From Eutrophovita sp913057845 (lineage in GTDB: Bacteria; Pseudomonadota; Gammaproteobacteria; Burkholderiales; Eutrophovitaceae): a stretch of DNA of 64,000 nt. The notes below the pieces were generated by a model that was not told the origin of the DNA, did not search any database, and was given only the letters and a program-made list of their open reading frames with translations. The first letter of the stretch is position 1. Each line of letters starts with the position of its first letter. The stretch lies in assembly GCA_963925895.1 (NCBI GenBank), contig CAWUVH010000007.1, positions 62,001-126,000 on the forward strand, written 5' to 3'. Position numbers and translations under genes: made by a program. Shown here piece after piece: positions 33,770 through 42,452 of this stretch.

Positions 33770-34924
33770 TTAAAGGCTCCTAAGGAAATCCGTAATGTTA
33801 TCTATGACAGCGTGACTTTGTTCTTGTTGTACCCAATGCCCAGCGTCATCGATGAGCACAACATCTTTCATTGATGTGCAGACCTGATGCTGCATATGTT
33901 CTATGGCTCCAGGCGTTTGATAGATGCCCCAGTCATTTTTTCCAGACAGAAATAAGGATGGGACTTGAATGTGTTGTCCTAAGAATAGAGATAACGCGGA
34001 TTGATTTGCCCCCTCGATCGTGCACCGATACCACTGCAGCCCGCCTTGAAACGTAGTTCTTTTGTATTCCGAAACGTACACAGCAAGTTCTTCGTCAGGC
34101 AGCCATTGACATGCGCGAATTTGATTTTCATCTGGCATGTGAGGCGCTACTGTCTGGGGCATCGTTTGGTCTTTGTGCATGATGTAGTAAGTCGGCATTT
34201 GTGCGATTACTTCCGCATCCCATGACAATAGTTTGAATGGTCGGTTATGAGGCCATGCCGCACTCTTGTGATGATAGTACGCTCTTAGAAATTGATGTAG
34301 TCCTTGGGGTGCATTCATCAAGTCGTCATTTGCTGATGGCGTAGAAAAATAGACTTGATAGTGTTTTCTTGGTTCTTTAAGTGCGCGTAATTGTTCTTCT
34401 ACATCATGAATGGTGGGGCGTGCCAGAACGGAGTTTTTTTCCTCAGTCATGGGAGGTACGCCTGCGAACGGAGCGCTCATCATCACGCAAGCCTTGAATA
34501 AGTCGGGACGGATTAGCGCACAGACTCCGGCGACATAAGAGCCCGCATCATGACCGATGATTGCTTTAACTTCACTGTATCCAAGAGCCCTTACTAATCC
34601 AACGATATCTCGAGCCAAGTTAACTAGGTTAAAAGGCTCTATTGAATTCTCATATTGATTGCTCCACCCGACTGTTCGACCAAACCCTCGTTGGTCTGGT
34701 GCAACGACCACGTAGCCAAGCGCTGCGATTTCGGGAAGAATATGCCTCCAACTATAAGCTAATTCTGGGAAGCCATGAGCGAGTATGATGAGCGGCCTTT
34801 CCTTCTCGTCCGGCCGAGCTTCCAATATATGCATCTCGAGGCCGTTATTGTTTTGAATCTTACGGGACACAATGCCTTCAGGTAGTGGCACCTCGCCATA
34901 GTGTGTTGAATAAGTGCGTTTCAT
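33770..34924 (-). CDS. Alpha/beta hydrolase, soluble epoxide hydrolase-like
   Basis: 384 residues. The oxyanion segment is ILAHGFPELAYSWRHILPEI, and GHDAGSYVAG puts an aspartate at the nucleophile elbow, as in epoxide hydrolases and haloalkane dehalogenases. The C-terminal AGHWVQQEQ holds the catalytic histidine. The aspartate nucleophile argues against an esterase. A cap domain occupies roughly residues 150-270. The ATG at 34924 is taken as the start; a TTG nine bases upstream is in frame and neither has a clear ribosome site. It is upstream of, and probably cotranscribed with, the M61 peptidase gene. Confidence 0.86.
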   Translation of the reverse strand: MKRTYSTHYGEVPLPEGIVSRKIQNNNGLEMHILEARPDEKERPLIILAHGFPELAYSWRHILPEIAALGYVVVAPDQRGFGRTVGWSNQYENSIEPFNLVNLARDIVGLVRALGYSEVKAIIGHDAGSYVAGVCALIRPDLFKACVMMSAPFAGVPPMTEEKNSVLARPTIHDVEEQLRALKEPRKHYQVYFSTPSANDDLMNAPQGLHQFLRAYYHHKSAAWPHNRPFKLLSWDAEVIAQMPTYYIMHKDQTMPQTVAPHMPDENQIRACQWLPDEELAVYVSEYKRTTFQGGLQWYRCTIEGANQSALSLFLGQHIQVPSLFLSGKNDWGIYQTPGAIEHMQHQVCTSMKDVVLIDDAGHWVQQEQSHAVIDNITDFLRSL

Positions 34925-35167
34925 AATGGTCAATTCTGTTTTTTTTTAAGATAGTTTTAATTGTAAACGCGTATACGCAGCAATGTTTGTAATGAATGAT
35001 TTGAGCTTTCGATTTAATTGCTTGTTTGCACTGAGGTGTTTTCGTTTATTCTATCGGTACGAGCAGATCGTCCAATTAAAAGTAAAGACTAGATGATTTT
35101 TAGTTCCGAATAATAATAAAATACTCTGGCTTATCTGCTAGTCGTTGAATATGGGGGGTAGACGGTA

Positions 35168-35995
35168 ATGCAAAAAAACATAGTTGTAAGCTTCGTACTA
35201 ATTCAATCTTTAATGGTTGGTTTTTCGGCGTTTGCGCAAGATTCTTTCGAACCGCTCGGCTCTGACGAGGAAAAGATAAAACTTAAAGAAAGTGCAGTCC
35301 AAGCGGTAGTGAGCTCACATGATCAAACCTTAATTTTAAGGGGTGGCGAGCTCATGGTTCGCCAGCAGGTTGTGAAGGCAGCTAAAAAATATGTTGTAAC
35401 GTGGGGTAGGGAGCGTGGGTTTGGTAAAGAATGGTGGGAGGATAAAGTTGAATTCCAACAGGCCGTAAGCCATCTGATCTCAATAGGTGACGAAGTACTT
35501 CTGGACAAATTTAGTTCTGGAGATTGGCTTACTGATATTTGGACTGAATACCTGGTCAATAACTTTACGGGCGAGCAGGCGTCATCCATCGCTGAGCATT
35601 TTAAAACTGAAGGCGGGGTGATACAAAGGCGGCTCATGGAATGGTACCTTGGCGAGACAACGCTCTTTTATTACACCTTTTCTGACCGATGGGATTACCG
35701 TCTCGAAGAGACCCGTAAAGAGCTTGAGGCGTTACAAAAAGAAGCGCGCAAACGAATGCCGGATGAAATGGTTACGTGGAAAGCTGGAGAGAAAGAGGCG
35801 TATACATTTATAGCTTGTAGCCCGGATAATGATTTTTGTGTTGGTCCCAAATATTGGAAAATGCTGGCCATCCCGATGATGGGCGCCGTGTTTCGATACA
35901 TGGAAGACATCACGCGAGAAATAAAATTACAAATGGAATCTGAAAGAGCCTCGATTGAAACTTTTTTTGTGGCTTTTGAGGAAAAAAACAAATAG
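35168..35995 (+). CDS. Exported protein of unknown function
   Basis: 275 residues with a signal peptide (VSFVLIQSLMVGFSAFA, predicted cut before QDSF). The mature protein is largely helical and charged, rich in Trp and Tyr (WGRERGFGKEWWEDK, WDYRLEETRKELEALQKEA), with a single pair of cysteines (IACSPDNDFCVG) that could form a disulfide. I recognise no family or catalytic motif. A GGGGGTAGAC stretch before ATG 35168 may serve as the ribosome site. It is followed nine bases later by a GNAT gene. The 243-bp gap upstream (34925-35167) shows only AT-rich, promoter-like DNA. Confidence 0.72.
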   Translation: MQKNIVVSFVLIQSLMVGFSAFAQDSFEPLGSDEEKIKLKESAVQAVVSSHDQTLILRGGELMVRQQVVKAAKKYVVTWGRERGFGKEWWEDKVEFQQAVSHLISIGDEVLLDKFSSGDWLTDIWTEYLVNNFTGEQASSIAEHFKTEGGVIQRRLMEWYLGETTLFYYTFSDRWDYRLEETRKELEALQKEARKRMPDEMVTWKAGEKEAYTFIACSPDNDFCVGPKYWKMLAIPMMGAVFRYMEDITREIKLQMESERASIETFFVAFEEKNK

Positions 35996-36004
35996 ACCTA
36001 ATGT

Positions 36005-36517
36005 ATGGTTAAAATCCGAGAGGCTTCGCTTGATGATTGCAGCATAATTGCGGCAATCCATGCTCAAAGTTGGCAACGTGCTTACAGAGGGATATTGAGC
36101 GATCAGTATCTAGATCATGAGGTGGGGTCGGACCGTTTGCAGATATGGACGGACCGATTCGCTAACCCAAGTGCAAATCAACGCATCTTATGCTTAGAGA
36201 GTGCGGACGAGATAGTGGGGTTCGTGTGTGCTTATTTTTCCGAGGATGGGGCGTTCGGAACTTTTATAGATAATTTGCATGTCAGTCATGCGGTGAAGCG
36301 CTGTGGTTATGGGGCTCGAATGGTGAAGCGCATTGCCGATCTTAGTCGGGCGCAATTTGATGAATCACGTGTGTATCTATGGGTGCTAGCGGATAACCAG
36401 CCTGCTGTTTCATTCTATGAACGTATTGGGGGGAAGCGCTACGAGGCGCGGATGTGGGACTCTCCCGATGGCGGAAAATATTTAAAGTATCGTTATGTCT
36501 GGGGCCCTGATCGGTAA
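36005..36517 (+). CDS. GNAT family N-acetyltransferase
   Basis: 170 residues of the Gcn5-related acetyltransferase fold. The N-terminal IREASLDDCSIIAAIHAQSW, then YRGILSDQYLD, is typical of RimI-like and ElaA-like members. The acetyl-CoA loop reads RCGYGARMVKRIA (about 100-112), and LADNQPAVSFYERIGGKR is the usual C-terminal helix-strand. The substrate could be a protein N-terminus, an antibiotic or a small amine; sequence alone does not say. It follows the exported orphan with a 9-bp gap and converges on the YbdD-like gene. Confidence 0.87.
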   Translation: MVKIREASLDDCSIIAAIHAQSWQRAYRGILSDQYLDHEVGSDRLQIWTDRFANPSANQRILCLESADEIVGFVCAYFSEDGAFGTFIDNLHVSHAVKRCGYGARMVKRIADLSRAQFDESRVYLWVLADNQPAVSFYERIGGKRYEARMWDSPDGGKYLKYRYVWGPDR

Positions 36518-36589
36518 CTGTTTGTTACTAACCAAAGAGACCTGAGTGCTCGTCATAACGAGGTATTGAGCGCCCGGATCTCCCCGCAT

Positions 36590-36766
36590 TTAGCAACATC
36601 GAGTCACGCCAGTCCATTTATTTTTTTGCCAATATTTAAAATACTCGGCACGATTCATGGGTTCGGACTTGCTATGGTTGAGCTGATGATGAGCGTAATA
36701 ACGTTCGTACGCATCATCTCCAGAAGCTTGCCGAATGTATGCCCATAACTTTTTAAGTATGTTCAT
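36590..36766 (-). CDS. YbdD/YjiX family small protein, CstA partner
   Basis: 58 residues, easily missed because of its size: MNILKKLWAYIRQASGDDAY, an HHQLNHSKSEPMNRAEYFKYW centre, then WTGVTRCC. The GDDAYERYY and EYF segments and the terminal Cys-Cys match the YbdD/YjiX family, which sits next to carbon-starvation transporters throughout proteobacteria. It begins 17 bp after the cstA stop on the same strand, so cotranscription is expected. In E. coli the relatives are linked to pyruvate transporters CstA and BtsT. The function of the small protein is not settled. Confidence 0.88.
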   Translation of the reverse strand: MNILKKLWAYIRQASGDDAYERYYAHHQLNHSKSEPMNRAEYFKYWQKNKWTGVTRCC

Positions 36767-36783
36767 TAAGTTATCCGTAATTT

Positions 36784-38868
36784 TTAGTGTAATCCCGTGG
36801 CCACTGATGACGCGTTCGGGTTCGATCGTGTGTAAGGAGTTTCTGAAAGGGGGAGCACTTTCCCTCCATTGAGAAACTTGAAGCTCATCCTGAGCATATC
36901 AATGATCACAATCCATAAAATGACTGCGAAGAGCATCGCTAATACCGCATCAATGCGTTTTGCAAAGATTAACTGTGGGGCGACTGCTGCAACTTCTGGA
37001 CTTAGCGCTCCAGCAGCAAGCTTTTCAGCCATATCTGAAGCTCCGGATAGGAACCCTACCGCAGGGTTAGAGCTGAACACTTTTTCCCATCCGGCCCATG
37101 TGCATATGAATGTGAGCCAAGCAAGAGGTAAGCCCGTGACCCATGCATACCGCACCTTACCCATTTTGATGATGATGCTCGTAGCAACACATAGAGCAAT
37201 CCCTGCTAAAAGTTGATTTGAAATGCCAAACAGAGGCCAAAGTATATTAATACCTCCGTGTGGGTCCTTCACGCCTTGCCATAAAAAGTAACCCCACGCT
37301 GAGACAAATATAGCGCTGGCGAGGATGGTCATCGGATACGACGAAACATTTCCAAATGGTTTCCAGATGTGTTTTCCAAAATCTTGGAGCATAAATCGAC
37401 CAACACGCGTTCCCGCGTCCAATGTGGTGAGGATAAACAGTACCTCGAACATGATGGCGAAGTGGTACCACATAGCGAGAGCTGAGCCACCAAAAGTTCC
37501 CGAGAAAATGGTTGCCATACCCACCGCGAGTGATGGTGCACCACCAGTGCGAGCAAGCAAGGTGTCTTCACCCATTGCCGCGGCTAGAGATGCCATTTCC
37601 TCAACAGTCACTGGGAAGCCCCAAGAGGAGATGGTTGCCACGGCTTCGGCAGCAGTACTGCCTACAACGCCGGCGGGACTATTGATCGCGAAGAAGACCC
37701 CAGGCTCTAAGACGCAAGCTGCGACGACCGCCATGATGGCTACAAACGACTCGAGTGCCATTGATCCGTACCCAATCATTCGAATATCACGCTCATTGGT
37801 GAGCAACTTGGGTGTGGTTCCTGAAGATACCAGTGAGTGGAATCCAGAAATGGCTCCACACGCAATCGTGATGAAGACAAATGGAAACAAATCACCTTTA
37901 AAAATAGGTCCCATGCCGTTTTCCGCAAACTGTGTGAGGTGAGGCATTTTGATTTCAGGGGCGAGCACAACAATTGAGATCGCGAGAAGAAATACAACGC
38001 CAAGTTTGAGGAATGTCGATAAATAGTCTCGGGGCGCTAACAAAAGCCAAATGGGTAGAACAGCGGCGCTGAATCCGTAAATGATCACGAACCATGCTGT
38101 TTGTTCGCTGCTCCATTGAAATAAACCACGGATAGATTCATTCGCATCTATCAATCCTCCGCCTAAGACGCATGCAAAAAGTAGGGCGATTCCAATAAGC
38201 GTGCCCTCTAGTATACGCCCAGGACGAATTCCTTTCATATAAATACCGACTAACATTGCAACTGGAATTGTGCCAAGCACAGTTGCAGTTGCCCAGGGGC
38301 TATGAGCCATTGCCTTCACGATCACCAGACCCAGAACGGCAATCAGGATGATCATAATCATCATGGTTCCTAGTAAGGCTGCCCAACCTCCAATCGGTCC
38401 AAGTTCATCTCTAGCCATTTGGCCTAACGAGCGACCATCTCGTCTGGTAGAGCAAAAGAGGATGATCATGTCTTGTACACAGCCTCCAAGGACTGCGCCA
38501 ACAAGAATCCAGATCGTTCCCGGGAGATAACCAAATTGCATGGCAAGTGTGGGTCCGATGAGTGGCCCTGGTCCGGAGATGGCTGCAAAGTGATGTCCGA
38601 AAACAACCCACTTGTTGGTAGGAATAAAATCTCGCCCGTTACTCAATCTTTCAGCCGGTGTTGCGCGCGTTTCGTCAAGGACTAGAACTTTTGCGCAAAT
38701 CCATGCGCTATAAAATCGAAATCCGACGAGATAAGTGCAAATAGCGGCAACGACGAACCAGATCGCATTGATTGATTCGCCACGAGTAATTGCTATGCCA
38801 CCGACGGCACTCGCGCCCAAGACTGCGATTCCTAACCAAATAAATTTACTAAGTAGGCTTTTTGGCAT
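36784..38868 (-). CDS. cstA: Carbon starvation protein A, pyruvate transporter family
   Basis: 694-residue inner-membrane transporter with about 16-18 helices. The family signature is HHFAAISGPGPLIGPTLAMQ (about 92-111), preceded by VLDETRATPAERLSNGRDFI and followed by GGCVQDMIILFCSTRRDG. Relatives in E. coli (CstA, BtsT) import pyruvate and are induced on carbon starvation. An AGGGGAG ribosome site precedes ATG 38868. The YbdD-like gene follows, and glyA is divergent. Peptide uptake was the older assignment for this family. A 205-codon open frame on the opposite strand is a shadow. Confidence 0.95.
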   Translation of the reverse strand: MPKSLLSKFIWLGIAVLGASAVGGIAITRGESINAIWFVVAAICTYLVGFRFYSAWICAKVLVLDETRATPAERLSNGRDFIPTNKWVVFGHHFAAISGPGPLIGPTLAMQFGYLPGTIWILVGAVLGGCVQDMIILFCSTRRDGRSLGQMARDELGPIGGWAALLGTMMIMIILIAVLGLVIVKAMAHSPWATATVLGTIPVAMLVGIYMKGIRPGRILEGTLIGIALLFACVLGGGLIDANESIRGLFQWSSEQTAWFVIIYGFSAAVLPIWLLLAPRDYLSTFLKLGVVFLLAISIVVLAPEIKMPHLTQFAENGMGPIFKGDLFPFVFITIACGAISGFHSLVSSGTTPKLLTNERDIRMIGYGSMALESFVAIMAVVAACVLEPGVFFAINSPAGVVGSTAAEAVATISSWGFPVTVEEMASLAAAMGEDTLLARTGGAPSLAVGMATIFSGTFGGSALAMWYHFAIMFEVLFILTTLDAGTRVGRFMLQDFGKHIWKPFGNVSSYPMTILASAIFVSAWGYFLWQGVKDPHGGINILWPLFGISNQLLAGIALCVATSIIIKMGKVRYAWVTGLPLAWLTFICTWAGWEKVFSSNPAVGFLSGASDMAEKLAAGALSPEVAAVAPQLIFAKRIDAVLAMLFAVILWIVIIDMLRMSFKFLNGGKVLPLSETPYTRSNPNASSVATGLH

Positions 38869-39030
38869 GCCCTTATCTCCCCTGAATATTTTTATTTATG
38901 ATCGTTCGGCAGATTACTTTGAATCTTTGAGTTTCAATAGCTATTCTGACAGATTCAAGGAATTTATGAATGCTGCGGCGCGCAATGATAAAATTGCCGG
39001 TCTTGTATTTTAAATGGTGGTTAAAACCGT

Positions 39031-40275
39031 ATGTTCAGCTATAAAGATTGTATTCAAAATAGTGATCCGGAGCTTTGGGGGGCGATGAGCTCTGAGTTTC
39101 AAAGGCAAGAAGATCATGTGGAACTGATTGCGTCTGAAAATTACACCAGCCCAGCGGTATTAGAAGCTCAGGGGTCCTTGTTGACCAATAAATATGCTGA
39201 GGGCTACCCTGGCAAACGTTACTACGGCGGATGTGAGTTTGTTGATCAGGTTGAGATGTTGGCGATCAGTCGTGCTAAAGAATTATTTGGTGCGGCTGCG
39301 GTAAACGTACAACCACACTCGGGCAGCCAGGCGAATGCTGCCGTTTATATGTCTGTCCTTAAGCCGGGTGATACTGTGCTTGGTATGTCTCTAGCGGACG
39401 GAGGCCACCTTACCCATGGGTCACCTGTAAATTTTAGCGGTAAGATTTATAACTTTGTGAGTTACGGTCTGGATCAAGATGAGATTATTAATTATTCCGA
39501 ACTTGAGGAGCTGGCGCATAAACATAAGCCTAAAATGATTGTTGCAGGCGCCTCTGCCTATTCATTGTTCATTGATTGGGCTCGAATTGCTGAAGTGGCT
39601 AAAGCTATTGACGCCTATTTCTTGGTTGATATGGCACATTATGCTGGTCTGGTGGCTGCAGGTGTTTATCCTTCACCGGTAGGTATTGCAGATTTTGTCA
39701 CTACCACGACCCACAAAACATTAAGAGGTCCCAGAGGTGGTTTGATCTTGTCAAGTTCAGAACATGAAAAACGCGTGAATTCGTCTATTTTTCCTGGGAA
39801 TCAGGGAGGGCCTTTGATGCACGTTATTGCTGGGAAAGCTGTTGCGTTCAAGGAGGCTCTGACCCCAGAGTTTGTGACCTATCAGAAGCAGGTAATCATT
39901 AATGCGAAGGCCATGGTGAAGGTTCTGTCTGAACGAGGTTTGAGGATTGTTTCGGGCGCTACTGATAGCCACTTATTTTTAGTTGATTTGCGTGGGAAAA
40001 AAATTACAGGTAAAGAGGCCGAGAGCGTACTTGGAGCTGCACATATTACGGTCAATAAAAACGCAATACCGAATGATCCAGAATCTCCTTTTGTTACGAG
40101 TGGTATCCGTATTGGTTCCCCTGCTTTAACTACTAGAGGTTTTGGTTACGAAGAGGCATGTCAAACGGCGAATTTGATTGCGGATGTCCTGGATCAACCG
40201 CATGATACTTCGGTGGTATCTAAAGCGAGAGATGCTATTAAGGAGCTATGTAAACGGCATCCTGTGTACGGTTGA
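39031..40275 (+). CDS. glyA: Serine hydroxymethyltransferase
   Basis: PLP enzyme converting serine and tetrahydrofolate to glycine and methylene-tetrahydrofolate; 414 residues. Conserved segments are QEDHVELIASENYTSPAV, TNKYAEGYPGKRYYGGCEFV, the PLP-lysine motif TTTTHKTLRGPRGG (about 223-236) and SGIRIGSPALTTRGFGYEEA. It heads the long plus-strand run glyA-nrdR-ribD, an order seen in many beta- and gammaproteobacteria. The 162-bp gap to cstA holds an 8-bp inverted repeat (38919-38926 with 38951-38958) of unclear meaning. Confidence 0.97.
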   Translation: MFSYKDCIQNSDPELWGAMSSEFQRQEDHVELIASENYTSPAVLEAQGSLLTNKYAEGYPGKRYYGGCEFVDQVEMLAISRAKELFGAAAVNVQPHSGSQANAAVYMSVLKPGDTVLGMSLADGGHLTHGSPVNFSGKIYNFVSYGLDQDEIINYSELEELAHKHKPKMIVAGASAYSLFIDWARIAEVAKAIDAYFLVDMAHYAGLVAAGVYPSPVGIADFVTTTTHKTLRGPRGGLILSSSEHEKRVNSSIFPGNQGGPLMHVIAGKAVAFKEALTPEFVTYQKQVIINAKAMVKVLSERGLRIVSGATDSHLFLVDLRGKKITGKEAESVLGAAHITVNKNAIPNDPESPFVTSGIRIGSPALTTRGFGYEEACQTANLIADVLDQPHDTSVVSKARDAIKELCKRHPVYG

Positions 40276-40306
40276 TGAACGATTCACTTTCTGACGGAAC
40301 CAAGAT

Positions 40307-40759
40307 ATGAAATGTCCGTTTTGCAGTTATGAAGATACTCAAGTTGTGGATTCAAGGGTTTCTGAAAGTGGCGATAGTATTCGTCGCCGCAGACGGTGTG
40401 TCGCGTGTGATAAGCGCTTTACTACCTATGAAGTGGTTGAGTTACGTATGCCTCAACTGGTTAAATCTAATGGCAGCCGAGAGGAGTTTGATGAAAATAA
40501 AATCCGAACTGGCTTTTCGCGTGCGCTCCATAGGCGACCGGTAGCTGCTAATTTAGTTGAAGATGCGATAAACCGGATTATCCAAACAACGTTATCGTTC
40601 GGAGAACGGGAGATTGAGTCACGCAGAATAGGTGAATTGGTGATGGAAGAGTTACGCAAATTGGATAAAGTTGCTTATATCCGCTTTGCTTCGGTCTATC
40701 GAAACTTCCAAGATGAAGAGGATTTTCGAGACGTCCTCGAGGAAGTGCAAAAATCGTGA
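40307..40759 (+). CDS. nrdR: Transcriptional repressor NrdR
   Basis: 150-residue repressor of ribonucleotide reductase genes. It has an N-terminal zinc ribbon (MKCPFCSYEDTQVVDSR, then RRRRCVACDKRFTTYE) and an ATP-cone domain (about 49-139; VKSNGSREEFDENKI, RTGFSRALHRRPV). It binds NrdR boxes when loaded with dATP. No nrd gene or NrdR box was noticed in the window. Its stop overlaps the ribD GTG start (GTGA), tying it to the riboflavin genes. Confidence 0.97.
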   Translation: MKCPFCSYEDTQVVDSRVSESGDSIRRRRRCVACDKRFTTYEVVELRMPQLVKSNGSREEFDENKIRTGFSRALHRRPVAANLVEDAINRIIQTTLSFGEREIESRRIGELVMEELRKLDKVAYIRFASVYRNFQDEEDFRDVLEEVQKS

Positions 40760-41853
40760 GTGTGGTTGTAAACAATGCGGATGACGATGAGTATTTCATG
40801 GCAAAGGCTCTTCAATTAGCGGCTCGAGGCTTGAACTCGACGGCACCTAACCCAAGAGTGGGTTGTGTAATTGTTAAGAATGGACGTATCGTTGGTGAAG
40901 GATGGCATGTTTCGTCTGGGGAAGCGCACGCGGAGGTCTTAGCACTGAAACATGCTGATTCTGATGCTGCAGGCGCAACGCTTTATGTCAATCTAGAGCC
41001 TTGCGCTCATCAGGGGCGAACACCCCCTTGTGTTGACGCCATCATTAAAGCAGGTATAAATCGAGTTGTATTGAGTGCGAGGGATCCTAACCCATTGGTG
41101 AATGGGAAAGGGATCGAGCGACTCAAGGCGAACGGTATTACAGTGTTAGAGGGTTTGCTCGCTCAGGAATCGATAGAGTTAAATATCGGGTTTTTTAAAA
41201 GGATGGAGTCCGGCAAGCCTTGGGTTCGTGTCAAAGTCGCGGCCGGACTTGATGGGAAAACTGCTTTAGACAATGGTAAGAGTCAGTGGATTACGTCAGA
41301 GGTAGCAAGAGAGGATGCCCATCGGTGGAGAGCTCGTTCCTGTGTGGTACTCACTGGAGTGGGTACCGTCGTAGAGGATGACCCTAGACTCACCGTCCGC
41401 CATATTGAAACGAGTCGACAACCTCAAAAGGTGGTGGTGGACAGTCAATTACGCAGTCCCCTGAGTGCCAATCTTTTTAAAATGCCTGGAGTAACCATTG
41501 CGACTGCAGTGACAAATAAGGAGCAGCTAGATCCTTTTGTTGATAAAGGGGTTAACGTATTGGTGTTGCCCGACTCGGATGGCCGCGTTGATTTAGCGGC
41601 GCTCTTAATTGAGTTGGCCGATAAGCATATGAATGAGGTTTTAGTGGAAGCGGGTATTAACTTACATAGCGCATTACTGCGCAGAAATTTAATTGATGAG
41701 ATGATCATTTACTATGCACCGAAGTTTTTGGGTGCCCAAGGCAGAGGAATGCTCTTTCTTGATGGGCTAGAAAAGATGGATGACGTCGCAGAGAGAGAGA
41801 TCATTGATATTAAGAAGTTTGGTAAGGATTTTAGAGTTACGGTTAGATTTTAA
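40756..41853 (+). CDS. ribD: Bifunctional riboflavin deaminase/reductase RibD
   Basis: 365 residues starting at GTG 40756. The N-terminal deaminase domain (about 10-145) has the zinc site HAEVLAL and PCAHQGRTPPCVDAII, and the C-terminal reductase domain (about 150-365) has VRVKVAAGLDGKTALDNG, SQWITS and VLVEAGINLHSALL. It performs the deamination and side-chain reduction steps after GTP opening in riboflavin synthesis. Start and stop are tightly packed against nrdR and ribE. Confidence 0.96.
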   Translation: MSVVVNNADDDEYFMAKALQLAARGLNSTAPNPRVGCVIVKNGRIVGEGWHVSSGEAHAEVLALKHADSDAAGATLYVNLEPCAHQGRTPPCVDAIIKAGINRVVLSARDPNPLVNGKGIERLKANGITVLEGLLAQESIELNIGFFKRMESGKPWVRVKVAAGLDGKTALDNGKSQWITSEVAREDAHRWRARSCVVLTGVGTVVEDDPRLTVRHIETSRQPQKVVVDSQLRSPLSANLFKMPGVTIATAVTNKEQLDPFVDKGVNVLVLPDSDGRVDLAALLIELADKHMNEVLVEAGINLHSALLRRNLIDEMIIYYAPKFLGAQGRGMLFLDGLEKMDDVAEREIIDIKKFGKDFRVTVRF

Positions 41854-41855
41854 TT

Positions 41856-42452
41856 ATGTTTACAGGAATTGTTGAGTGCACGGGTGTTGTGAAGCGTTGC
41901 GAAACCGTTGGGGCGGCCGCAAGTTTGGTGGTAGCTAGCGACCGTTTTAAGATGGATGGCGTCTCTATTGGTGACAGCATCGCGGTTAACGGCGTGTGTT
42001 TGACCGTTGTTGGCTTTAGTGGAAACTCGCTTGATTTCGATGTGTCGCCAGAGACGCTAAAACTGGTTACCGGGTTTGTAGTGGGTGATGTCGTTAATTT
42101 AGAGCGTGCCATGACACTAAACTCATTGATTGGTGGGCATTTAGTAAGTGGACACGTTGATGGGACTGGGATGATTGAGGTTGTTGATGAAAAAGATGGG
42201 AATTGGGAGATAACTGTTACAGTTCCGTCGGCATTAAACAGGTATCTAGTCAAAAAAGGATCCATAACAGTAAATGGTGTGAGTTTGACCGTGAATGAAG
42301 ATAAAAAAGATAAAGTTCTGATTAATCTTGTTCCTCACACGATCAACATGACCAATTTAAAACTTATTACACCCGGTAGTTCTGTCAATTTAGAGGTTGA
42401 TATGTTGGCGCGTTACGCGGAGAAGCTCTTAACTAATTCTGACTCACTATGA
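41856..42452 (+). CDS. ribE: Riboflavin synthase alpha chain
   Basis: 198 residues made of two lumazine-binding repeats. Repeat one starts MFTGIVECTGVV and contains GDSIAVNGVCLTVVGF and the F-D-VSPETL strand; repeat two has GSITVNGVSLTVNE. GHLVSGHVDGTG lies at the junction. It dismutates two 6,7-dimethyl-8-ribityllumazine molecules into riboflavin. The start is two bases after ribD, and the stop overlaps ribBA by four bases. Confidence 0.96.
   Translation: MFTGIVECTGVVKRCETVGAAASLVVASDRFKMDGVSIGDSIAVNGVCLTVVGFSGNSLDFDVSPETLKLVTGFVVGDVVNLERAMTLNSLIGGHLVSGHVDGTGMIEVVDEKDGNWEITVTVPSALNRYLVKKGSITVNGVSLTVNEDKKDKVLINLVPHTINMTNLKLITPGSSVNLEVDMLARYAEKLLTNSDSL

Noticed and set aside
37325..37942. 205-codon open frame on the plus strand opposite cstA
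   Set aside because: It is antisense to a highly conserved transporter, has no ribosome site, and its composition (Ser/Pro/Ala-rich) is that of a codon-bias shadow.
38919..38958. 8-bp inverted repeat TTGAATCT/AGATTCAA upstream of glyA
   Set aside because: The 24-base spacer and lack of other features make it weak; not a glycine riboswitch and not a terminator.
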